From Henricia sp. BOLD:AAB3569 (lineage: Eukaryota > Echinodermata > Asteroidea > Spinulosida > Echinasteridae), in NCBI GenBank assembly GCA_037783545.1, contig JBBELK010000978.1, positions 37,136 through 101,135 of the forward strand: a DNA stretch of 64,000 nucleotides. The letters run 5' to 3'. Both the position numbers and the translations under genes were made by a program. The first letter of the stretch is position 1. The number at the start of each line of letters is the position of its first letter. The notes below the pieces were generated by a model. It had not been told where the DNA came from. It saw only the letters and a program-made list of their open reading frames with translations, and ran no database searches. Positions 53,808 to 63,367 of this stretch are shown here, piece by piece.

Positions 53808-56800
53808 ATATACCGTGTGCCAATTTCAAACACGTGGGAACTACGGCGCGGCCCACAGGCACCATTCCCACTGCTGTACATTAGTCCATTGGCCAGAGGC
53901 CAAAATTTCACTTATTGGTACCACCTGATGTGGCAAAATCTAAATGCATTTTTTTTAAAGGTCTATGTCTAGGGATGATAAATTGATGTGATAGCAATCC
54001 CAGGGTGGCAGCTTAGTGGTAAAAAATACCCACTTTTTAAGCCTAGTCAGAATGAAGCTTCTTCATAAATCCTTAGCACTTGGGTTAGGATATGGTTGAA
54101 CAATTCGCAATTACACCATTATGCTTTGTTGTATGATGATGAAACTTGGTCAAATTGTTGTTTAGCTATAGCTTTTAAAAATGACGTCACGTAAAAATAT
54201 TATTTTTCTCTAGAGGGCGCTGTTCAAGACGTATATAATGTGTTCATATATTACACAATTTTGTTTAGATGCTAAACAGTATTTTAAACATTAATCTTTT
54301 GTTCGTGTCCCCTGTGAAACAAACCAAACTTAATTAATGGTTTAAAAGTGTTGGTTTAGGTATGTTTTAACTATTTAGACGGTAACATTTGAAAAAAATT
54401 GCCAGTATAGCACCTGTCTGAGTAACAGTATTGTCTATACATCATGATCTCATGTGTACATGTATGTTGTTATCACCTACATGTATGTCTCAAATGTGCT
54501 TCCAAAGACATCACAAATTAAGTAACCATACTCCACGTGATGATGAAAATCACATGACAAATTTATTGCCATGGCAACTATCTATAGAGGGCGCTATACT
54601 TGGATGATTATTTTGTACATGTATATGACACTAAATAAGAGCAACTTGTATGATCATACAATATCCTGTGCACATAAATAGTTACAAATGTATACCTGCT
54701 CTTCAGTGGTGCATCTTGCCAGCTGCATTGTAAGGCAAATTGTATATGAAAAGCGACAGCTACAATGTAGGGTTACTATTAAAAACAGATAGAAAGTTGG
54801 CAACATCCAATTCATTTAGCTGCAGGGTTAACTTTATTGTGTTAGGGAACAGCGTGAGTCGATGGCAACCTCAATCTGCCCGAGAATTCCGAGTGCCTAT
54901 CACGGGAGATACCAGAATCTTCAGGTTACACCGTTCTCAGATCCGAAATACCTCCGGTATCTCAAAACCGACTTGACCATTCTTGTCCTTTACACACGGA
55001 GTAACCAACTCCCTAACCCAACAAAATATTTGAAAAATCCATCTCCACCAAATACACTTGAATAACGGAAATCTCCATTTAACTTTGGTGGAACACGTCA
55101 CTGATCCTATAAACTCGGAAAGAAAAAATACCAATTCGTTATCAAAAAGAATCCAAAACATACAATTAATCGGGATAGCCCATACAACAAAAATCAGGTA
55201 ATTTACCAAAACCCACACTCAAGGGTAACTATTGAAATTACCAAAACAAAAACTATACCTTAAAAATAGCTATCCCACCCCACGGATTCTTAAATTTAAC
55301 GTTTACGAATGACACAAAATCCCAAAAATATAAACTGTGGAAATAAAAAACTCCAACTATAAAGGACTACAACACATTGCAATTAACTCGATTTTGATTG
55401 CAAATACCCGAAAAAGGTCCTTTTCCACAAAATAGAAACACAATCCGATGATAAATTTCCACCTAGTATACGGATCACACGCAGATATCAGGGTTTTCCT
55501 CTCTGCTGAACACGAACGCTCATTGGACAACGGAACTAAACAATGGGAGGTCACGCAAAGCATGATGCCTCCATGACGCATAAAGAGCTGGGGAAACCCA
55601 CACCAAACCAACTAACTGCAACAATGACGTGGTCGAAACACACCAGGCCTGTCAAGCCAGCAATGTGTCTCAACTTAACCGTATATCAGACACATCACCA
55701 AACTTTGACAGTCCCTACCATAACCTAGACCAACTAAAAGCAGAAATTGCGCAAAAAAGCACCAAAAAATAGATCTCTAAACTCAAAACAAGAGATAAAT
55801 GCCTTGACAACAATTACCCAAACACTACAGAATATAACAAACAGCAGCATATCGTTATTATTATTATTATTTATTCATGCCAATAATGTACATCATAAAC
55901 AAGATGGCATATAGGAGCGACAAAAGCAATAAAAATCACTGTGGTCGAGGACCTGTCTCTCCCACATCAAGTTATACCGTATTCATACCGAAACGCCTAA
56001 AAAATGTCAAGGCTAAACAAAACTCAAAGAAACTAAGAGATCACCAAACTTTGAAAAAAAGAAAACCAACTACAAATGGATGCCAACGCAAACTGTAAAA
56101 ACCTAACTAGCAACAACCTGTGAACAACTACCAACCTATCCAAAGCAAATCCTTCAGGAACTGAAAAATATACCGCTTTGGGTAAACAACTAAGAGTTTG
56201 TTCCGACAATTGCTAAAACATTGGGAATAATCTACGAGCGGTAGATAACCTTAAAACACCCATAAATGAGAGTGGTCAATATGTTAAACACGCAAAAATC
56301 CTTTCTAACACCAAACGGTGACAAAAAGAAAGCACGCCGGCACACGCCTAAACAAGCCAACGGATCAAAATAATGAAAGGACACTTCAAAAAGACAAAAC
56401 TCCACTCAGTGTCAATATCCATAACAATACCAGTAACAAACCAGAACTATAAAAAGAGCAGTCACTGAACACTAAACAATCCTGCTCTAACTAAACAAAA
56501 TAACAAAAGCTGGTTCTATCGCTCTCAAGATTTACCCAAATGCGAGGTAATCCGATTCATTTTGAATCAACCCGCAACTGATGTAGGGCAGACGGAAGCC
56601 CAGAAAGCTAGCTATTGCTAAACCTAAAGGAACTGAAAAACGTTCCTTTACTCGCACAACCAAAAACCGGGGAAACTCTCCCATACCACCAATGTACAAT
56701 TAACCCAGTAAAAAAGGTACAATAGGACAAAATACAAATTTGGAATAAAATAATTATATATAACATTTTATTTCAAATAATCAAAACAAGTCAATCAGAA

Positions 56801-57405
56801 TGCCTGTGTCACTGAATGGGTAAGAGCCTTCACCCTCACCCCTTACACAAACCTAAAGGAACTTTAAAACGTTCCTTTACTCGCACAACCAAAAACCGGG
56901 GGAACTCTCACATACTGTACATGTACCACCAATGTACAATTAACCCAGTAAAAACGGTACAAAATAAAATAATATAACATTTTTATTTCAAATAATCAAA
57001 ACAAGTCAATCACAACACATGTGTCACTGAATGGGTAAGAGCCTTCACCCCCCCCCCCCCCCCCCCCCCGCCCCCGCCCCCTTACAAATTTATAGTAACA
57101 ATCAACATACTGGCAAAGGATTCATTGTTCACCAACTGGCTGTCTGTATTTTATTGCCATAACCACCTGCAGTAACAGCGTAATTAATATTATGCCAACC
57201 CATATGCCAAAGGATGTACATATAATGGAATTATCATGTAACTTAATGGCAAAACACAAAACTAAGAAAAACAGAGACTAAGCTGCTCATTTGGAGATGC
57301 TATCACATGGTTCTGTACTTAGGTCGATCCTACAAAGCATTTGGCACCCTTAATGTTTTGCCACCTTGGGTGGTACCAATATCTGGTCTGGCCCATGGAC
57401 TACAT
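53808..57405. other. 3.6-kb insert, right two thirds strongly A/C-rich on the plus strand
   Basis: 53808-54850 is ordinary A/T-rich DNA. From about 54860 to 57070 the plus strand is dominated by A and C with few G and T (for example GATGCCAACGCAAACTGTAA and ACCAACCTATCCAAAGCAAA). An ATT microsatellite is at 55857-55873. No frame longer than 94 codons and no motif. The composition changes sharply at both edges. Confidence 0.65.
56625..57047 (+). repeat. Tandem duplication of about 225 bp in the A/C-rich insert
   Basis: AACCTAAAGGAACTGAAAAA and TCGCACAACCAAAAACCGG at 56620-56670 recur at 56847-56900, and AATGTACAATTAACCCAGTA, TTTCAAATAATCAAAACAAG and CACTGAATGGGTAAGAGCCT recur in order. Copy 2 leads into a run of about 22 C at 57048-57069. 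Confidence 0.88.
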
Positions 57406-57855
57406 GTTCGTTCCGTGACAAACACCGATCGCAATGCACCAGTGTTTTCTTCAAAAGACTCGACTTCATTGTGAGCCACAATTTTACGTTTTTTTCACAA
57501 AAAAGGTAATAGTAGATTATTGTCGTTTTACATCAGGTGTTTTCACGTTTGTATTTTGAATTACAAGGACAGAATGATGAATGATAAACATACACTTCGT
57601 ATATTTTCCATTCAATACTGCATAGGCCGTTTTGTGTGTTTCTCAGGATGACGTATCGCCCCTGTTTGTAAACAAACCAAGTGACCTCGAGCGTTTCAGA
57701 ATTCCGGGTGAGGAGGGTCGGAACTGAATTGCGTTTTAAACAAATACTGTCGGTTTTTGGCGGAAAACACGTTGTAATCGCGTTGTAGAAACATAAACCT
57801 CCATGATAAACAGGAAAACTACAAAAATGTGGATGGGGGGATTCTAGCTGTTTAA

Positions 57856-59650
57856 CCATTGTCCCCCATCTGTCATGTGTTCTCATACAAACATTTTAAC
57901 TTTAAGCGAAATTGTTTCAATGCTATACATGTATTTGTACTACGGGATTAATCAACTAAAGTACATCAAATTTATCAGCTTACAGTTTATAGTTTCTGAG
58001 TACATATCTTGCTGCTTAAATTAAATTGACCCAAGGCAGCCTAAAACACCTTATATTTTATATTAAACCACAAATCTTATTTGGGGAGAACGACACTTGT
58101 TCGGGAGTGTGACGTAACACCCACTCTCCCGACATCGCGACGCCACTGGACACCTCTATATATATACCGGGATTATGTATTGTTTTCCACATGAATCTAG
58201 TGCTACAAGTCATGTTGGATGGGATGAAAAGGTTTCTATTTCGCCATAAAGAACGTGATGCTGCCGGGAACAGAAAACGTCATTTTCTGGTGAGTTTCTG
58301 GTTCATTTTATTTTGTACAGTATAGGCCTACATGTACCAACTAAAATCATTTAGCGTGGGCACATATCCATATTGTTTTTAATTGCGCAGTTCGACCGAA
58401 AGTTGGGTCTTTCCATAATGCACCTGTCATTTGTTTCTCCCACCCCTCCCCCTGCGCTGCCCCACCCCTTAGGCGGGGATTGGTCACGATTTGTATGCCC
58501 CAGGGTGGTGAATTTGAAGCATAGAAATCAAACTTTAGGCGCACCTGGGAGCATAACATGCATGTTCTGCACCCGTGGGTAGGGATTTTTGTCACCTAAA
58601 TTTTGCCCCAGGGGTGGGGATTTTGTCACGCGAAAAGTGACAATCCCCACCTTTTGGGTGCCCAGGGGGCGGGTGGAATAATTGATATGTTTTTTGCTTT
58701 ATTTTGTAAATATAGGACATTAGGCCTATACCTTCTATCTCAAATAAGAGTGCGTACATAAAGTACAATCCATAAAACAATGGCTTGAAGGCAATCTTAA
58801 TGATTGGAGTATGGCAAAAAACAAAGTTCATGTGTAACGGGGAACACTAAAAGGTCACACTTTTTGACCCCGATTTATGTAAAGACCCAATTGTAATTTC
58901 CTATATAGACCCTTTGCACCGGTGGCCATGTGTGGGGGCAGGTTTTTGTTTATCGAAATGTGACAATGGACACATAAAGCGCATACTCGTGCATAAAGCA
59001 TAGTGACAATGGGTTGCCCTCTAAAGATGGCCCCTTCGCAAAGCGTCTATTTTGTTGAGTGATTACCGTCGTACAAATGCCACATTCCTCGGGTTAAAAA
59101 TATTGTTGGGAGCTTCGAAAGAGGAAGACTATTGACTACATGTAATTACTAAATGGTTTTTAATGAACCATCCGGAGGGAAACTTATATATAAGCGTATT
59201 TATTTGCATTTTAGTTACCTCTTGTCTGTATAATCTATCACATTCCGACGTTTAATTTATTGTAGGTTACTGTTTAATATTATGAGAAGTGGCTGATGCT
59301 GATTTTATAAAAGCATGACGTCACCATTCTCTGTTTGTTGAAGCCACTCAGTAGACTGGTTCTAATCAGAAAGATGTGCAGTTCGGCATCTGTTGGGCAA
59401 AACAAAGAAATGATTAACCACTCGTTTGAACATGCAGGTTACTGTTTAACTGAGACGAACAGAAATGTAATTGGGTTTTAAAATCCATCGATATATGGTA
59501 CATTGTTTATTTGGCAGTTATTAAAATTACTTTGCATACGTAGTATGTAATTTAAGCATAAAACCGCACAATATCTTTGTTGGAAAAGTAATCTTTTGCC
59601 CGATCGCTCCTTTATTGTCTTTCTGAAATTGGGTAGAATGAATTTCTTAC
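57856..59650. other. Unassigned region; 3' part of the EGF-pentraxin locus
   Basis: No further exon of the gene to the right could be recognised. It holds a 65-bp identical inverse copy of an intron-exon edge (58334-58398). An open stretch 58191-58289 after a TATATATATA box ends at a GTGAGT donor, but I see no conservation or motif. GGGTGGGGATT/AATCCCCACC pairs near 58610-58655 can form a hairpin. Confidence 0.5.
58334..58398 (+). repeat. 65-bp inverse copy of the exon 3 acceptor region
   Basis: Identical by eye to the inverse complement of 61836-61900, including ATTGCGCAG|TTCGACCG, the acceptor and first bases of the pentraxin exon at 61843. Sequence on either side is unrelated. Confidence 0.9.
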
Positions 59651-59810
59651 CTGCACAGTGGCATTTGTGAGTTGGGGTACCAATCCCGAGTCTTTCGGAA
59701 TTCCGGCAGAAAAGTCGGACCAGGCCACGACGTTTCCTTTCACAGTGAAGCAGCCTCCGGGTATGCTTTGTATCTCATCCTCTTCCAAGACACGGTCCCA
59801 AATGTTTATC
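59651..59810 (-). CDS. EGF-pentraxin gene, exon 5 of the visible set (pentraxin C-terminal part)
   Basis: 160 nt encode INIWDRVLEEDEIQSIPGGC, then GNVVAWSDFSAGIPKDSG, ending at Gln before the donor CAG|GTAAG (59650). The N-x-W-D-x-x-L block and the Cys plus G-N-x-x-x-W-x-D-F block are the last third of a pentraxin domain. The acceptor is CGAAG|G at 59811, and the one base taken from the previous exon's AA gives a lysine, so phase 2 is respected. The exon ends in phase 0, so coding continues into an exon that I cannot locate to the left. Confidence 0.88.
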
Positions 59811-59871
59811 CTTCGATTAACGGGAAAGGTGATTAAAACTGTACACCGATAGCCAATTATTTACTTGTTAA

Positions 59872-60606
59872 AGGGACACACCGGCTTTGTTGGGCTATTT
59901 TGGGCTCGAAATAGACCCATACATGATTCTGAAAGTCTTTCCGAAATAGACTGAAGAGAACCTGAAAATCAAAAAAAAAGGTCACGTGATTTATCGGAAC
60001 CAGATACTGGTTCCGATAAATCACGTGGTCTTGGAGTTAGTTTTATTTCCAGCCGTAGAAACCAGCGCGAAGTGCGAGTTGCTTTTATCATTCGCGGTTC
60101 GTTTCTCTTCTACCGTATTTTCAAATTTGTACACAAATCTGCCAACAGATTTCATAAGAAGGGTTTCTAGGTGTTGATACGGACGAGAGAATCTCTCAGA
60201 TTTTCGCGTCTTCGCTTCGCGGCGATAAATAATATCCGAAGAAAAAACAGCATAGGCCTGTTAAGGGCGCTAAAGACAAAAAAAAAGTTGCGTTCGAGAT
60301 CCTTCCTCGAGTCAGCGCTGACCTGAGGGATCATGCAAGGTGTGATGAGTCGGGGAAAACAAGGAAACGAGGTTAAACGTGTCGACCCATATCGAACGCC
60401 ACCTTTATTTACAAACGCATGATACATAATACATCGCGACGGCTAGTAAAGCGTATAGCCCAACATTTGTCTCTTTTGTTAATTTTAAACATTTCTAGTT
60501 AATTACGTGACATTTTGATAATATTTTTTTCGCAACGACCATCGAAACATTTTTTTTAAGGATGCTAGATCGCTACATTATGTAAACAGTAAGCCGGTGT
60601 GTCCCT
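59872..60606. mobile_element. TTAA-flanked MITE (AGGGACACACCGGC family), copy 2, 735 bp
   Basis: TTAA at 59868-59871 and 60607-60610. Ends AGGGACACACCGGCTT and its inverse AAGCCGGTGTGTCCCT, a clean 16-bp inverted repeat. The central hairpin ATTTATCGGAACCAG/CTGGTTCCGATAAAT is at 59989-60020. It lies inside the intron between the last two visible exons of the EGF-pentraxin gene. Confidence 0.93.
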
Positions 60607-60891
60607 TTAAGGTTCAATTTACTACACAACACACAGAGACTATTGAGAAAGTCTGAAAGTTGAATGATTGTCATATGTCAACGGGAGCTAAACATATGAA
60701 ATTTGTATCAAAACTAATTACACCAATCTGCCAGCGTAGTTGCAGAATAGCTAGGAAATTGTTGACACAACAATGAGCACTATTATATTTGCTCGTGTTA
60801 TTAGCGTCGAGGTAGGCATTTATTTTTGACAAAACATGCACATATCATGAAAATGATTAATGATAGATTTTTGCAACAATCCGACTCTTAC

Positions 60892-61063
60892 TTGTACAAA
60901 TCTCCGAGATATGTTTCTCGGGAGCTGAACGCCCCACCTAGCGAGTCCTGCTCTTGTCCCAGAACGAAAACGCCGCGTCCCGGTATGGCTTCGGCGCTCA
61001 TCTCTGCTCCGCTGCCAACTCCGCTGCCAACTCCGCTGCCGTTCAAATACATGTGCCATTCAC
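60892..61063 (-). CDS. EGF-pentraxin gene, exon 4 of the visible set (pentraxin, calcium-site block)
   Basis: 172 nt encode GEWHMYLNGSGVGSGVGSGA, EMSAEAIPGRGVFVLGQEQD and SLGGAFSSRETYLGDLYK. G-x-W-x-x-Y-x-x-G, then L-G-Q-E-Q-D-x-x-G-G-x-F is diagnostic of pentraxins; E-Q-D carry the calcium ligands in the family. The VGSGVGSG part is a small in-frame repeat (GTTGGCAGCGGA units) lengthening the loop. Acceptor TTTTAG|GT at 61064 and donor ACAA|GTAAGAG at 60891 fit phases 1 and 2. Confidence 0.92.
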
Positions 61064-61084
61064 CTAAAAGTCGATTTAAAGATA

Positions 61085-61580
61085 GTACATGATTGGTAAA
61101 TTGTTACAAATTGTTCTATCCCCATGTGAGATTGAAGATATTCATGATAAAAACCAACCTGAGCAAAATCCAGTTCCGTACTTCGTCTAACTTTTGAGAA
61201 AACAGCCAAAAAAAGGTTTACAGTCATTTCACCACAAAACCACTTCGCCCTGAACCACGGCCTGTGCACGAGGTTGTTTTGGGGTGAAGTGGCTTTTGGG
61301 CGAAGTAGTGTTTGGACGAAGTGGTTTGGGAGCGAAATGGCACTTGGGCGAAGTGGTTCAGGACGAAGTAGTCCAGGGCGAAATAGTTTTTGGGCGAATT
61401 GAATTTACCTCTCGCGAGACGAAAAATAATTGTTTTGCTCATTTCTCAACGAATATAGCACTTCAGACAAAACCATTTCAGAAGAAGTTTTCTACCGTCA
61501 TCATGTTTATATCGTGTAAGTTATGTGTAAATCTGTGAACATTTCTCATTCTTCGAGATACCAATCATGTGTACTGCCTT
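61085..61580. repeat. Dispersed repeat with CACTTCGCCC motif cluster, copy 2
   Basis: Second copy of 9645-10112, with the same flanks and a differently arranged run of GGGCGAAGTGGTTT units at 61270-61405. It lies in the intron between exons 3 and 4 of the EGF-pentraxin gene. Confidence 0.87.
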
Positions 61581-61691
61581 AAAACAAGTGAAATGTCATT
61601 CTTCACAAACATAAAAGACATGAGAGTGATGTGTTATACGTTCGACATTTGATATTTGATAATAGTGATGAAATCGATTTGTTGTCTATAC

Positions 61692-61843
61692 CTGATACCT
61701 GCCAGGTAAACACGAGGTTGTTCCAGTATCCATTATTAACGGCCACATCTGTGAATGTGATCATTCCGTTCACGTAGATTTTGAGGGATGCGCAGTCGGT
61801 TAAGGTCAGGGCGTTGTCCACAAGGTGGCCCTCTCCGGTCGAA
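61692..61843 (-). CDS. EGF-pentraxin gene, exon 3 of the visible set (pentraxin core)
   Basis: 152 nt encode STGEGHLVDNALTLTDCASL, KIYVNGMITFTDVAV and NNGYWNNLVFTWQVSG. D-N-A-L, the Y-V-N-G strand and W-x-x-x-x-x-T-W are pentraxin blocks. The family signature H-x-C-x-[ST]-W reads N-L-V-F-T-W here, so its Cys is Val. Acceptor TGCGCAG|T at 61844 and donor TCAG|GTATAG at 61691; a closer GT (CAG|GTATCAG) would break the frame of the next exon, so I chose the second. The segment around the acceptor is duplicated at 58334. Confidence 0.9.
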
Positions 61844-61906
61844 CTGCGCAATTAAAAACAATATGGATATGTGCCCACGCTAAATGATTTTAGTTGGTAC
61901 CATTAA

Positions 61907-62013
61907 AGGCACAGACTCGTCAGCAATGCGCGCGCGCCAAATTCGTGCAACGAAATACGCAGCTCCATGCCCTTGCTACATTTGGCGCGCGCATTGCTGA
62001 CGAGCCTGTGCCT
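61907..62013. mobile_element. 107-bp hairpin MITE with TTAA flanks, copy 2
   Basis: AGGCACAG...CGTCAGCAATGCGCGCGCGC and its inverse, TTAA at 61903-61906 and 62014-62017. Shorter loop than copy 1 at 22607-22750. It lies in the intron between exons 2 and 3 of the EGF-pentraxin gene and touches the duplicated 65-bp segment. Confidence 0.92.
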
Positions 62014-62644
62014 TTAAGGACTAAAACTAACAAAATTCAATCGTACAAAAATAACGCAAATAGGAACTATATCGTCAAATGACCGAAATACCAATTTGGA
62101 AGATGTTTAAATTGTTCCATAGTGTTCCATATCTGGACACCATCGATTTTTGTTTTGGGTAAATTTGAAGTTAGAAACACAAACGTTTTTTTGTCGGGAA
62201 AACTTTGAGTTTTGTTTTACTTGTTCCATAGGTTTTCTACAGTGGGCCTGATACGAAGTTTGTTTTCGACCTGCTTAATGTTCTATTCTAATATACCCCT
62301 TCCAAGGGTCTAAGTAATTATCTGTTTGAGTTTTTCCCTTGATAGTCTATTTGTTACCAAAATACATGATATTGCTATTTTTGATGGCATCAATATCATT
62401 TTGTTATGGTTTTCATGTGCCATCTATGTACTTGGGTGTTATTAATTTTTTGTAAACTTAAACAAACTATAAAAATGTTCACGTTCCGACCATTCCCAAG
62501 TCTCATTAGCAAAACCACAATTGGCTGTTTTGGAGGATATCTTTTCGCAAGAGATCATTTAATACTTGGCCAAGTGTTTGTTGAAGGCAATCCCAGTAAG
62601 GTCAATTAGCGATATTTCATTGAGCTGATTGTTTTGAAGCTTAC

Positions 62645-62819
62645 TCATTTGCTGGCCTCCATGCTGCGTATGAGATGGGTGTACCAATGTTGACCGAGTC
62701 CAAGGTTCGAAGCCACATTGAGACCGTGACGGCCTGGAACTGTGGATGACTGGTACGAACTAGGGAGAAATCTGACATCAGAGATCTGTCGAAACTCAGC
62801 AGAAAATCTTCAGACATCT
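62645..62819 (-). CDS. EGF-pentraxin gene, exon 2 of the visible set (pentraxin start)
   Basis: 175 nt encode MSEDFLLSFDRSLMSDFSLV, RTSHPQFQAVTVSMWLRTLD and SVNIGTPISYAAWRPAN. The beginning of a pentraxin domain: L-x-F, then A-V-T-V-x-x-W-x-R-T and G-T-P-x-S-Y-A. The usual Cys in T-x-C-x-W is Ser here (T-V-S-M-W). Acceptor TTTCAG|AG at 62820 and donor AATGA|GTAAG at 62644, phases 1 and 2, both matching the neighbouring exons. An AG two bases further in (62818) would shift the frame. Confidence 0.9.
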
Positions 62820-63182
62820 CTGAAAGGTAAAAGGGATTGAGACGCGTTGTGGTGCAAAAATCTATACCGGTGGCGATCTGTAGACTTATAGACAAAACAC
62901 AGACTTCGGAATACGACCATACCACGCTGACTAAAAAAGTCGAAAGTTAGGCTACTCCCATTTTTTAGAACCATACTTAGGCCTACATGTATATTTCCAT
63001 TATTTCCAAAAAATGGATACCTTTGAGATGTGCCTGTAATTTTGCTTTGAAACACACCTGACCATGTACTTTTATCAGCCTGACCTTTTACTGCAAGCAC
63101 AGATAAACATTTAGTTTATGACAGTATGACAATTTTGAATCAGTCTAAACGAGATCTAATCACGTGGCTGTCATGCACTCAC

Positions 63183-63367
63183 CAGTCTCACAGAATCTTC
63201 CCGTGATTCCAGGCGGGCACAGGCATTGGTAATCCGCGATGACGTCATGGCAGGTGGAGCCATTAGCGCATGCGTGATGGAGGCAGTCGTCAATGTTTAA
63301 CTCGCAGTGCATTCCCTCGAAGCCGTCCACGCATACACAGTGAAAGCTCCCCTGGGTGTTTTCGCAC
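63183..63367 (-). CDS. EGF-pentraxin gene, exon 1 of the visible set (one and a half EGF modules)
   Basis: 185 nt encode CENTQGSFHCVCVDGFEGMH and CELNIDDCLHHACANGSTCH then DVIADYQCLCPPGITGRFCE. The first module is cut by the upstream intron and shows its last four Cys. The second has all six Cys. Both carry the hydroxylation consensus C-x-[DN]-x4-[FY]-x-C (CENTQGSFHC and CHDVIADYQC), which suggests calcium-binding EGF repeats, though N-I-D-D-C is only a partial calcium motif. Acceptor CACAAG|G at 63368, donor ACTG|GTGAGT at 63182 (phase 1). Further EGF or other exons must lie beyond the window. The order EGF then pentraxin resembles SVEP1-type secreted proteins. Confidence 0.92.

Larger units (their letters stand above)
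53342..57851. mobile_element. TTAA-flanked transposon, copy R, split by a 3.6-kb insert
   Basis: Inverse of copy L: TTAA at 53338-53341 and 57852-57855, left part 53342-53807, right part 57406-57851. The middle about 60 bases of copy L (52481-52543) is missing and 53808-57405 stands in its place. This explains both inverted repeats seen here (52544-52996 with 53342-53807, and 52032-52480 with 57406-57851) with one event. Confidence 0.8.

Noticed and set aside
60820..61059. 79-codon minus-strand frame (MAHVFERQRSWQRSW...)
   Set aside because: Out-of-frame shadow of the pentraxin exon at 60892-61063.
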